DNA of 64,000 nt, taken from Diphasiastrum complanatum. Its lineage: Eukaryota > Streptophyta > Lycopodiopsida > Lycopodiales > Lycopodiaceae. The DNA is taken from positions 17,159,019 through 17,223,018 of the forward strand of contig CM055111.1 in the NCBI GenBank assembly GCA_029204225.1, in the 5' to 3' direction. Both the position numbers and the translations under genes were made by a program. The notes below the pieces were generated by a model. It searched no databases, had not been told where the DNA came from, and worked only from the letters and a program-made list of their open reading frames with translations. Positions 30,031-42,079 of this stretch are shown in pieces; the stretch's first letter is position 1; every line of letters starts with the position of its first letter.

Positions 30031-31839
30031 TAAATCATGTCATCATCTTTAGGGGCTCATTAGTCATTTTCTGAACCTGAATATGATTTATTTCTGATGT
30101 TAAGATCAGGTCTTAGAATTGTATATAGATACATTATTGTTTCCAAGGCTAGATCTAGGATCTAGGATAGGGTTTCATTTTAGGGCAAGAAGGGTGAGTT
30201 AACTTCCTTATTACATGCTCAAAATCCATCTAACTTCAAGAAGGAATTAAATTGCTATGTATTCCAAGCTCCCATAGTGAGAAGATAGAAAAAATTTTGG
30301 AGCTCATTGGCAATCTCAAGCTAGTTCACTATGTAAATTGATTTTTTGTGATCCAAATGAAACCAAATCGGCCGTACTACAGCCTGTAGTAAACACATTT
30401 GGACTCGGATTTGGGTCTTTGATCTTGTTTATTGACTATCCATACTTGTTATGTGTCAAATTGCTAATCCAGATCAAGATTTATTGTCTAGTTTTTTATG
30501 AATTGTTAAGCAAGCACATAATCTCTCTTGTGGATCTTCTAAGATTCATTTTTGGTCCTTAAAGTACTGTACTTTCACAGGTCCCAGTCCAATCTTAATG
30601 AGGCTAGAGAAAAGTTTGCGGCCGTAGAAAAATGGTCTGTAAAAATGTTTTGCGGCTTTTCAGCCAGTTGTAAAAATAGTCAGCATAGCCATGCTAAAAT
30701 TTTGCATGTACAAAGTTGTTTTACTAATATATGATTAATCGGTTATTTAAAAGAGCCCTAGTCATGAATGTTGTAGCAGCCAATTTCGAGAAAAGAACCA
30801 ACAAGTTTATGAACAGTAGATAATGTTTGATAACAGAGAAAATATATCTATTGTAAATAGGCATCAAAATCATTCACAGATCACACACCATAGACAGAAT
30901 GTTGCAATTTTTTTTTTTTTGTTTACAACAACAATTTCAGGCACTGTTTGTTTCCCAGATCAGCACGTCGGTGCAAGAGAGGTATTCTCTCTTACGAGGA
31001 ACTAGCTACTGCTGATTCTATATCTGTTTGTATGACAATGTGTGTCTGCTACTTCGTGACTAACAATGACGCATTAAAAAAAAAAACCAGCACATCTCCC
31101 GCGTTCATCCTGTTTATATAGGAACAGAGAGAAGGGAGTTTATGCTAATCATTTGACTACAAGAAATTGGTTAAGCTCATTCTAGTGATTTCCAATTGTG
31201 CATTGTCGTTGTCGTCATCCGTGGAGTCTGTTCTCCATGTTGGTACTTCGTTGATCTTGCATGGTACTTAGGTCATGAAGATCCGCCACTTTTGCAGCCA
31301 TCTGTGAGTCGTATGTGACCGTAATCATTTCCTTGCGGTGTCTCTACGGTCGTGAAGGTTCTTTGGAGTCTGAGACCTTTGGCAAGCAACCATAGATAGA
31401 ACACAATAGGGGCTTATGTGCTGCTCGGGTGGTTCATCTTTTCGAGAGGGGTGAAACATTGTAAATCGTTAGTGTAAACCTTGTGGTGGCCTTCAGTCAG
31501 CTTCCTTCGTGGACTGCTTTGTGTTTGTTTCATAGGTGACCGCAAGCTCCAGCTTGGCGGTGGCCTTTGGTTTACTTCGCATTGGACCATAGGCTAGACT
31601 CTTTTAAAGTCGTTTGCATTGCAGTTGTGGTTATCTACAATTTTTGCCTGTTGGTAGTTCCCATGTATTTCTGCAGGTTCTGGTTCATAAGCTAGCAATG
31701 CTTTGTGGGTATAAACTTCATGTTTCTTAAAGTTCTAACCATGGTGGTTTGAAGGCAAAGAAACAAGTTGGTGAGCTTTGTTCAATGTCAAAGTTAGAAA
31801 GTTTGTCTTATTATTAGATCTAGCTCAACATCTAAGATG
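30031..31839. other. No recognised gene
   Basis: Contains CAAGGCTAGATCTAGGATCTAGGATAGGG (near 30150), TTTTTTTTTTTT at 30910, and GC-richer sequence at 31200-31600 without coding signal. Could be LTR or leader sequence of flanking copia elements. Confidence 0.45.
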
Positions 31840-32640
31840 CATTTTCATTTAATACATTTGGATGTGCATTGTAAGAGTGCTTTGAGTAATGGAGGAGCAA
31901 AGATGTTTGTGAACTTGCATTAAACTTGCATTGGTGACTTTAGTAGATATTTTTGGACTTTTCTAAAGAGTGAGGATTTCATACTTGATGTCTTTCTCAA
32001 GTTCAAGAATGTTGTGGAGAGTCAATTCAACAGTGAAGATCAAGTGCTTAAAGTTGGCAAATGAAGACCTATCAACAAAGTTCAAAGATGTTTGTGTGGC
32101 ACATGGGATCAAGAGGGATCTTTCAAACTCAAAGGCTATACATAGTCTGGAAGAGAGGAAGATCAATCTTTTTGAAAGAGCCAAATCATGAGGGTGAATG
32201 CAATCTTCATAAGTCTTATGGGGTGAAGCTTTGATGTATACTAAGTTTGTTTTCATTAGATACTCAAATGAAGACTTATATGGTTGGTAAGAAGCCAAGT
32301 TTGGAGCATTTGAAGATCTTTGGTAGTACTTGCTATGTCAACTCATCTTTTGAATTCTTGAAGGGAATATGTGTTGGCTATAGTGAAGTAATGAAAGCTT
32401 ATAGGGTTTACATTCCTAAGTCAAACAAAGTTCACATTTCTAAGGATGTTGTCTTTGAAGAGGAGATTGTGGAGAAGATTGATGTTGTTGATGTTGATCA
32501 ATCTAGCATTTCTGATGGTGATAAAGATGGTTCTTTGGATGGTGATGGTGGAGATGCATCTCCAAGTCAAGCTCTGAGAAGATCCTCAAGGGAAAGATAA
32601 AAGCCATCTAGGCTTCCATATGATGAGAAAGGCAAGCAAG
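31840..32640 (+). pseudogene. Ty1/copia integrase remnant
   Basis: Reads FHLIHLDVHCKSALSNGG (first integrase Asp in HLDVH), a stop, IGDFSRYFWTFL, then broken frames. The ORF at 32247-32600 gives KPSLEHLKIFGSTCYVN, CVGYSEVMKAYRVY, VHISKDVVFEEE and an acidic linker ending ALRRSSRER. The second catalytic Asp and the Glu region are degenerate. The reverse transcriptase that should follow is missing. Confidence 0.85.
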
Positions 32641-32999
32641 TTGAAGGTAAAAACTTTGCTTTACTATTACGTCCATATCCAGTATGAGGGATTTAGAATA
32701 ATTCCTTACATGGATGGCCAGTCACTCTAGTGTATGTGGTTATTAGTTATGCCTTGTCATTTTGGGCTTGGCCGATAAAGTAATTAATAATCATATGAGG
32801 GCCTAGACCTATAATTGGACATATGAGCACTTGCATGATATTTGACTGCAAGGGGGTCAATTGCTTATTCAGGTTACATGTGGATCCTAAGAGAAATATT
32901 CTCTCCTCTTGGGAGAGAATATATACTAGTGGAAAGTCGCCCATCTACCTATTGGATTTTTTTATCCTTGAATGTAGAAATGTCTGGATGTTGTCATCA
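32641..32999. other. No recognised gene
   Basis: A short inverted repeat GAGAGAATAT...ATATTCTCTC surrounds 32896-32922. No gene. Confidence 0.4.
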
Positions 33000-33400
33000 T
33001 CACGGTATTTCAATTCTTCAAATGTAGAAGCTGAGTTGCCTAGCACAAATCTTGTTGGCGCTCTTCATTCTCTTGTTGATCTTCTAGGAGATCCTTCTGG
33101 TAGTGCAATGCTCTTGTCTTTATCTGTTTTGCTAGGTCCAGAACCAATTCGATTTACAGGTGTTGTAGCAATAGGCTGGCATGCGAATATTTCTTCATCT
33201 GATTCGTTGCTCGAATGAGGTGCGACTTCGTCTGAGTGTTCATCCTCTGCTCTCTCTGTCACGGTTCGTAGATCCTAGTATTGTCTATCAAGGAATTCAT
33301 AACTGATAGGATTATTGTTGGCCATTGTTCTGCTCTCATCGAATTTGACGTCTCTGATTGTCTTCACTATGTTTACCTCTGGCACATAGATTCTCTAAAA
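33000..33400 (-). pseudogene. Ty1/copia integrase-linker remnant
   Basis: The minus strand reads a degraded I(Y/F)VPEVNIVKTIRDVKFDES (33400-33340), then MANNNPISYEFLD, an acidic linker EDEHSDEVAPHSSNESDEE and GSPRRSTREN. This is the region between copia integrase and reverse transcriptase. No other domain is retained. Confidence 0.7.
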
Positions 33401-35339
33401 ATAAGTATTTACCTTGCATCGATTCTTAGACATTAATGACATGTTTTATTCAAGAAATTTGTACTTTCATACATTTCAAGAGAATGGCTAGGCCTTTGTG
33501 AAGCGTATAGCATAACTTTCTTGCTTTTCTTTCTTATGTCCCCATCAAGAAAACTTGGCACTATACCACAATTTTCCTGTTTTCATCTATTACGTCCTCA
33601 TTTTGTGCATCAAATTGGAGTTAAACTCATGACCTAATTAAAGGAGAGAAAATAAAGTAATAAGCAGCTCACCACTTATTAAAAGTAAACTATCTTATTA
33701 TGTACTTTATTTCTCTTGCATGTCCTCATTTGTGTGGCTAACTCCTAACTTCAAAGAGAATAAATGAGGTCCTCACCAACTCACCACCTAATCAAGCAAA
33801 GAACTATTTATAAGCTATAGACTATGGATTTAGCTTGATAATACCTTGATGCATACATACAAATACCAAAACTCTCTATGATCTAGAAAATCTAAGGTTT
33901 GCATTCCACCAACTAGCTTGTTGTTGTACATAAAGCTTCATCCGCGAAAAAACATAATGTTAAATCATACTTCAAAGTTTTATGGAGATTCATTTCTAGA
34001 AAAGAAAAAGACGTCAATTCTCTCTTAGAGAAACCATGTTTGGAGCTCATTGGAGGTTGTCTCTTAAAAAAAAATGTCTCAAAATCTATGCTTCAAACAT
34101 TACATTTATCCTCATCCTCAAGCCTCATAAGGATCATTGTAAATTCTTAGACAAATCTTCTCATGTACTAGGTTATTATCATTATTTAAACAATTTACAA
34201 AGTACATTTCTAGATCTACGTTATGAACGATTTATTTTATGAGCAATACCATCACATTTTAGTTTTCCAATAAACTTCTCATATTGACATCTAATGAGAG
34301 ATAAGCACCTAACACTAAATCTTGTGCCAACAACCCAATTATTGGCTGCCACATAGCACATGAGCCTTGTGACATCTAGGCATTGGATGTCCTCATAGAA
34401 TTTATGACCAAAGTCCACTAGTATAAAAACTTTCACAAATTAAGTAACCTTTATTGGTTGTCATGCAAAGTCCACTCAAAATAAACATGTAACAAAATTC
34501 ACACTTAGACATCAAACTCGAAAAGGGGTCTTAGGCCTTCAACATGGTTGGGCCTTCCTTGCTCAAGGGTTCCACAGCCCTTGAGGACCTAGAGCAAAGG
34601 TCCTCTCACATTGTAAATTTGTAACTACCTTTGCTTATACAAAATTAATTAAAAAATAGAAGAATATCATAAATTAAGCTTATAACTAAGCGGACAAAAT
34701 TTACTTATATGTCACGTTTGTGTGTCGGATTTGCAAGAAAGAAATAGACGCGAGATAATATCTTTGAGCGGTTTGTTCCCAAAATGAAATAGCGCATTAC
34801 CACTTTCAACTTTCGATTCTAATCAACGTGATTCTGTACTGCGCGATAAATAATCAATGGACTGACGGAGATCAGAACCGCAAAATCGTGAAATGGACGA
34901 GAGAGTTTATACACAAATGGCAGGCTTTTGATTCGGATGTGCCTAGGGGATAGTTGACAGCAAAGAAGCTTATACGGATCACAGATCAGTGGAAAGCGGA
35001 TCTTAAAGCTAGTGAAAATGCAAATAGAACTTGCACACAATTTCCTGCTCTCCAAGATATTTTAGCAACTTTTGTCCTCATACTTCTTAAGACGTAGTGC
35101 TAAGAAACTAATCTCGTTAGAAAACTAAAACTGCTACTAATTCTATTTAACTTTTTATATTAAGGAGGCTTTGAGCCTTTGGCCCAAGTTTCCGCCCACG
35201 AGTGGGGCAGGGAAGCGAATGGAATCTGAGTAGTCAAGCCCAGCACACGCACAGTAGACCACCGCACCAAGCGTGGGCCTATTATTTATATCTACTTAGA
35301 TTGAATTACGCATTTGGCGAACAAAATATTAAGCACTGA
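33401..35339. other. No recognised gene
   Basis: AT-rich. Only short ORFs without family signature on either strand. The near palindrome CTTGCTCAAGGGTTCCACAG...CCCTTGAGG occurs at about 34559-34589. Confidence 0.5.
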
Positions 35340-38269
35340 TCATGCGCCAATATCACAGACATGCTCTTCAGTGCACAGAAAACATGGAGATCCAACATTT
35401 ACAGCCGTATTATGAACTTCGGCGCATTGTGGAGGTTTAAAAATGGTGGTAAAGTCGGATAGACAATCCGTGTTCTCTTGAAATATGACATCTACATCTT
35501 TGACAAGCCTCTCAGTTTGAGCAGTATAGAACGGAGATTTTAGTTGAGATATTAACATGACTCCTGGAAGATGATCAGCACTGAGGAGCGTCGATGCCAG
35601 GACATTTTCCATCAAATAGCCTTCATCTGGCCTGGAAAATACCTGTCGACGATTCAAATGGCTACTCTGATCTCTGTTCTGTCTAGTAAGGCCCTGATCA
35701 TTTTGGTATGGTTGAGAACTATTGGTACGCTGTTCAGAAGTCATTTTGTTAGTCCACATAGTTGCTAGCAGAATCATTGGCGCTCCCACAAGTTCAAGCT
35801 CGCTCGGAGATTTGTGTCGGAGAAGTGTAGAGAAAAATGCACCCCAGACCGGAAAAGTCATGTAAATCAAAGTGGCGACAGATGCGTTCACTCCACGCAG
35901 AGCTCGTATTTCCAACCAGCTGCAAATTCCACCACAGACGATGCCATTGTAGATTAATGGAAGCCATGGTAAATGTTGAGCCAGTGTTGTAAAGTCTAAA
36001 CCCCAATCACTAGAACTGGTGCATAGGTTGCATATCTCCCAGAAAAAGCTGAGGACAGACAATACGGCCGACTGCATGGCATTTAAACGCTTTGCATCCA
36101 ATGCTTTAGCGATTCCAAAGACTTCTGATCGAAATATTTGCAGAGCAGAAATTAATGAACTCGCGAAAACCCACGGGTTTCCACGTTGTGGAACAATGAT
36201 GCCTTTCCACCCTGAACCTTCTTCCTCCAGCACACCCATACCTAACAGGGAAAATCAATGTTTGATTAGTGACATGAACCGCTCATCTGGGATAGGTTAT
36301 CGACACCTCCAGAAATACCATGCACTGAATGCCTTTTACCATGTAGTACATCTGAGAGCTTCTACTAGTTAACTTCCTGAATGACTAAATATTTGATAGC
36401 TGATATTAGACAGATTACCAGATAGTGCTATAAAGGTAGAAAGCCACTTGACTCCAGTTACCAACCGGCCAGCGCAAAGTTTCATCAAGGGAACAAGCAT
36501 CACCTGCTATCCATGCATTGTTCGCTTGAAGGAGAGAAAGACATGTAAACAAAAGTTTTGTGTCTTCTAATTTTTATATGAAATGATGGAAAGAGTTTTG
36601 TAAAAAGACAAAACCGCAAGATCATAACGATAGAGATAATCAAACAATAAACACTTCATTTTCATCACTTTCATAATATTGCATTGCCATAAGTTTGTAT
36701 CTCAAGATCCATGTTCCTAACGTTTGGCACTAGTATTTAGAATTACGTACGTACAATGCTACGATATGTCTTACGTTGTACATTGCATTGCAGTATGGTT
36801 TCAAGGCGGGGAAAAGATTCTTAATATTTTCAGGTCAATGTAATCATTGTCTTTTAGCATCATCTTTGTTGAAGCACTTACGATGAGTGTATACAGCAAC
36901 GGCGCATCGTTCAAACCATCCCCGTTTGCACCGAATGTTCGGATGATGCTATATAGGAATGACCATGAGCCTAGCTCCACTCCTGCTCTGATAAGTGTAG
37001 GGTCCAGATCCTTCAAAGCGCTAATCAAAGCTGGAAAATGAACCAACAGGACCGATATAGACCGTAAAAGAGAACTGAAGCTTGGAGGCATGCCAGGTGT
37101 GGCGTCATCAGCAATCTCTGTTGCAGCAATACCCGAACCGTATAGAGCAGCTAATAGGTTCAACAGCATCAGAGCGATGACTTGCTTACTCTTGGCCAGT
37201 TTCCTTATTCTTTTCAACCAGGCGAATTTATGGAGGCCGGAGTCTACTTCCAGAACGTTTCCAAACAATCTTTGAGATGACGCCTGCGACAACCAATATC
37301 AACTATAAAGCGTGAACAATTTTGGAAGAAAACATGAATATAATGTAGTGGAACAAACAGTTATGCTAAAAGTCGGATCATCTGTTCACTAATTCAACAC
37401 CTCGTAGACTTTCATTAACCTCGCATCAAATGGAAATATGCAGGTAAAAATTACTACATAACGTTCTAGGTAAAGACGGATCAATCAATAGAGTTTCATT
37501 AACCTTATATAAAAACTCAATCATCATGCGAGTAAAGACATAAAATATACACGTGAAGAAATAGTACCTAACGTTTTAGTTAGAAGACGGATCAAAGGAA
37601 GATCAATCAGACTTGGGCATTCGATCAAATTGGATTGAAATTTCAAATGCATTTGTACTTACTAGCTGTGGACGGATGGCGCCGATGTAATTTGAGGGAT
37701 TTGCATTGTGAGGTGCTTGGTCCACTGCTGCGTATGGCCATTCGTTTTCAGGGATCGTGAATTGTCTTTTTTACCAGACTCCTACTATCGTCCTCTTTCA
37801 CACGGTATCTACTATCTTTCTTTTGTCTTGCCTTCAAGATGTGTTTTTCTATGTCAAATCTAAGACATACACATCTACATTGCGGTCGTTTGCAGCAATC
37901 TATCGAACCCATATAACTCCATCTGCGATCTACATCGGCTGCGAAATAGGTAAATTTCTTCGACGATCTTGCAAGGGAATTAGATCTGTGGCAAGAGTAG
38001 TTGAGTACAGGATATTGTGCTTGGTGGAGACGAGAAGCTACAACACATTTCCTGTTTGCCACACACGGCCTGTCATTGTACACAGAGTAACTATCAAGAA
38101 CACGTGTAGAGCTAGAAGCTGATGTATAAGACGAAACGTTATTTATTCTTTTTCTTCGTACGAGACATTGTATAGCTCGAACTGAACACTTAAGTCGAGT
38201 GCCAGATATTGAAGTGCGTCGAAAATAATGTTTTGGAGCAAAAGTCACGGCATTTAATTGCAGAAACAT
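35340..38269 (-). CDS. Plastid-type EamA/DMT transporter, four exons
   Basis: Exons on the minus strand: 38269-37663, 37283-36882, 36503-36419 and 36241-35340, all with GT-AG borders in compatible phase. Exon 1 begins MFLQLNAVTFAPKHYFRRTS, a Ser/Arg-rich, acid-poor N-terminus like a chloroplast transit peptide. Exon 2 has VIALMLLNLLAALYGSGIAA and IRAGVELGSW, exon 3 VMLVPLMKL, and exon 4 the second EamA repeat with SWLEIRALRGVNASVATLIY and FPVWGAFFSTLL. EamA proteins are 10-helix drug/metabolite transporters, and the plastid members export or import metabolites across the envelope. The substrate here is unknown. One extra base in an A6 run (37767-37772) breaks the frame at the end of exon 1. 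With five A the frame continues into exon 2. The roughly 120-residue hydrophilic tail after the last helix is longer than I expect for the family. The exon structure is intact, so the gene may be active in other alleles. Confidence 0.82.
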
Positions 38270-39277
38270 TCCCTATTTCTTAAAAGCACCCAAACTCGTT
38301 CGACGTGCAGCTTATATGACAGCAGAGCCAAATTGAGTGCTTCAAACTTTTCCCGCATAAAGAATTAATCTGCTTTACAACTCTACGAACAAGCCCTACG
38401 TGTTCTTCACTTATTATACAGTCAGTTGGATGTATTTTGGAGATCAACCTTTGATGAGCTAGTTGTTTTTTTTATCTGCCAGTGATAAAATGTCTGATAT
38501 TTAGTCAATTATCAAGCGATGACTTGATCTGTTGAAACAAGAAGTCATGCAAAATATCTAAGCTTTGTATGTACTGTATGAAAGCATTCACAATGTCCTG
38601 CGACGATCTACACTTATACAGGTTTGAAGATCGATCCAGCAATAACTATACATGTATGTCTGATCTTATTATATTCTCGATCAAGCAGGAAGGCTTGTGT
38701 TGCACGTAGCACAAAAGTCCAGAGTTCAGAGTCGGCTCTGACTATGTCTCACGAGTCTCCTCGTATGCGATTCCCGAATCCCATGGGATCCGAAATATTC
38801 TTCCACAAAAAGGGCGAAAAAACTGATGGCAGGCATTGCTGCAGGGCCCAGTCGTGCAATTCTGAACATGGGCGAGAATACCAATAATAATAATATCTGA
38901 CGTGACCTGTGCAAGCATACAACACCGTCCGTGAGGCAGCTGCGTGGCGTTGGTGCTTAGACAGTAGTCCTCTCACTTGGACTCATGAAAGGAAATTAGG
39001 AAACCGACTCCCTAAATATTTCTTATGTGAGAGGTCGGTCCGCGTCGGAGGCTGGAGCCCGAGGTCTTAGCGTCGTGGTCCTTTGCAGCCAAAAAAGAGG
39101 AGTCCGAGAAGATTCGTATTGATTTAGAGAGTCTATCAAAAAGAATTGGAAGAAGCCTCACACACAAAAACCCCTTGCTTCTAGGAGCTTCTATTACATG
39201 TGGCATCCAAGATTTTGAAATTGGAGTTATTTAAGCTTACTTTATCGTTTAGGTATTAAAAAAGGATTTGCCCATCA
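38270..39277. other. Upstream region of the EamA gene; no gene seen
   Basis: Would hold the promoter. TATATGACAG-type and TTATTATACAG sequences at about 38312 and 38412 are candidates, without support. Only short overlapping ORFs. Confidence 0.4.
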
Positions 39278-39451
39278 TAGTGGGATGTACTGGGTAGAGT
39301 TGTTGATTGCCACCAAAAAGGTGAAGTCTTGAATCCCGACCACTATGCTATGTAGTAACATCTAAGGAGGCTAGCTTTGTAAATGGCATTGCCAAGTTGT
39401 ATATGTTGTATATAACGACTACTAGTTGCTTAATATGTATGCAAAAAAAAA
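39278..39451 (+). mobile_element. Possible tRNA-derived SINE
   Basis: TGGGTAGAGTTGTTGATTG at about 39289 resembles a pol III A box. CTTGAATCCCGACC at about 39328 resembles a B box (GGTTCGAATCC). The element ends in an A11 run at 39441-39451. Target-site repeats were not found. Confidence 0.35.
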
Positions 39452-41050
39452 AATTCATTTTAGCAACATAATTTCGACATAAAATTATGGTGAGTTTGTC
39501 AAGTGAAGTTGTAACTAAAGAGTGATCTTACTAAGTGTAAAATGAAAGGATCTTTCTCAAGCATAAAATTTAAAGGATAATGATGAAATCCTTTATTCAT
39601 GGCTGAAATTTTTAAATTAGGTTTCCCTCCAATTTGTTTATAGGTTTTTAAAAAAATTTGCCTTCAAAATCCTGCGTCCCAAATTTTTTGCCAATAAAAT
39701 GCAAAAATGGATGTAGAATCCCAAAGAGATATTCCATAAGAATGAAGGAGAGAAGAATGAGAGAGATGAAATGCTCCCACGCTTGTAGCCTATTTATAAT
39801 AGCCTTTTGTCCTATTTGGATGCTCTTACTCAAGCTTATCAACTTATAGAAGGTTCTAGATCTCTTCCAAACCCTAAATCTAACATGACTAGATTCAATG
39901 CATCTATACTAACCAATTAGGGTAGGTCCAAATTCGACCTTATCAACTTGCCTAAGTTGCCAAAAATTATAAATACACTATTCTTAGCCCTTATTAACTT
40001 TATAAAGTCTATATAGCTCTAAGATTAAAATACATATTGGCCTCAAAATTGCCAAATAAACTCAACATGAAAAATCTTAAACTAGTTGACAAATTTTCAC
40101 ACTCTCTCTTCAACTAGTTCTACCACACAACTTTGATAGAATGATATCCATTCTAAGTATAGACCTTATTTCTATGGTTTTATAATAGCCTTCATAATTG
40201 ATATAGATTCACGAACGAGAATCTTTTGCGGTCCAGTACAAGAGAAGGCAAACAACCAAAACAAAACCAACGACAGAAACGAAACTTTCTCCTGCCTACA
40301 CGCTCCAAAGAGCACCAGTAGGATCATGCAAGTACCCAGAAGTACAGATATATGATCTTATGGTATGACGTCAGCAGATACATTTTAGGTCATGGCTAAT
40401 CTGCCACTCTTATAATTCTCTGATTAGTTGTAGATGCTTAATCACTATAATCTCATATTTACATAGAGCGACCATACTTATTGGATGATACTTGACATAT
40501 AGATCAACAGAATACACATACAGTGTAATGTAGTAGTCTTATGCTAGTAAGCAATCAAGACGAAATACAGACAACAAGTCCGCCTACGTGCGAGACGAGC
40601 TCTGTGATCAGGATCCATAAAGATCTAATTGTCCGCTAGTAAAGCAAGACGATTACTCATGAGAGAACTATGTTTCTCCCACACCAATCCACTATGTGGA
40701 TTTACATGCAGTGCTTGAAGAAAGCAAAGGAAGATCAATATAAATAATATCTCTTGTTGTGTCAAATCTCGAATGCAAATGCTTCTACTGTTAATCGTGT
40801 GTCTGAGTTTTTCTTGTTCATTTTAATTCCACACCTTGGTTGAAACTTTATTGAATGCTGCATTATTTTATAAATGTAGATCAGCAGAGCCAAACTACAT
40901 TCTGGAGGATTGTAGGAGTGATTCAGCTGGCAGTGTCCAGCAATCGCATCTGAACTCCATCCGAGTTGCAAGAGGATCGTGGTTCCTATCATGAAAGCTT
41001 CGCAACTGCAAAATTTAAATTGTGATACATAAATCTAATTCTCATCACAA
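39452..41050. other. No recognised gene
   Basis: AT-rich with short ORFs. The stretch at 40200-40700 is less AT-rich and may be the LTR or leader of a copia element, but its ends were not found. Confidence 0.4.
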
Positions 41051-42028
41051 CCCCCAGGATATGTCTCAAATTCACTTCCTGATTATGCGTGCAAAATGCA
41101 TAGAAATATCTACGGTCTGAAACAGTCAGCCAGACAATGGTACAAGAAGAAGGATTAAGCCCTGAAATAATTAGGATTCAAGCCACTGTCGGCTGATTCT
41201 AGTGTGTATGTCAGAGTCACAGATGGGTAGATCATCATTGTGGTTGTATATATGGATGACACTCTGATACTTTGCAAGAGTGAGCAACTGATTGCTGAAG
41301 TGAAGACAAACATCTCGAAATATTTCGAGATTGTGGATCTGGGAGAAGCCAAATGTTACCCAGGCTTGCAAATTGAAAGGGACTACGAGGGAGGTAAGCT
41401 ATACCTTCATCGGTCCAGATACACCCAAAAAATCCTAGAGGATTTTGGGATACTGAACTGCAAAGGAGCGAATACTCCAATGCTCGCAGGAACGGTGTTG
41501 ACAAACGATGATTGTCCAAAGACTAAGGAAGAGAGAAAACAGATGCAGCTCACACCTTACAGGAAGTTGATAGATTCGCTGATGTACCTTGTAGACAACA
41601 CACGTCCTGACATCGCTTATGCAGTGTTCAGGGTGAGCCAATTCTGCACGAATCCAAGCTCAACACATTGGAAGATTGCAAAATGAATTTTGCAATATCT
41701 TCAATTGACGAGGGATTACGGGTTGTGTTATTGTCGTGATGCAGGTTTCAGGATGCTTTCCTATAGTGATGCTAGCTGGGCATCCCTAAAGGACAATTGT
41801 AGAAGTGTCTCAAGGGGATGCACCGTCTCATCAAGAGCAGTAGTTCTCTGGGTTAGCAAAAAGCAGACCGTTGTGGCCCAGTCATCCTGCAAAGTAGTGC
41901 GAAGCAGAGTACATTGCAGCAGCAAAGATGGCCAACGAGATAATTTGGCTAAGGCAGTTCCTGGACGAAACAAGGAATGAGCCTCTGGTCTTGCAAATGG
42001 ATAACACCTCTGCAATACCTTTGACGAA
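41051..42028 (+). pseudogene. Ty1/copia reverse transcriptase/RNase H fragment, left arm of inverted repeat
   Basis: Begins in reverse transcriptase (PGYVSNSLPDYACKMH, IYGLKQSARQWYKKKD). It has the catalytic VVYMDDTLIL (YMDD where copia usually has YVDD), then FEIVDLGEAK, LTPYRKLIDSLMYL and RPDIAYAV. RNase H follows with SYSDASWASL, SKKQTVVAQSS, LRQFLDE and LQMDNTSAI. Stops occur at about 41156, 41171, 41228 and 41683, and a frame change near 41890. It is the inverted counterpart of 42545-43530. Confidence 0.93.
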
Positions 42029-42079
42029 AGAATATGGAGGAATCATTGTATTTACACATTCTATTTGGTTCTTCATATT

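Noticed and set aside
37748..38122. 121-codon plus-strand ORF opposite EamA exon 1
   Set aside because: Antisense to the transit-peptide exon, with no family features.
41240..41290. YMDD motif as a sign of an integrated pararetrovirus
   Set aside because: The surrounding residues (IYGLKQSARQWY, SYSDASWA, RNase H with VVAQSS) are those of Ty1/copia. No viral movement or coat domain is seen.
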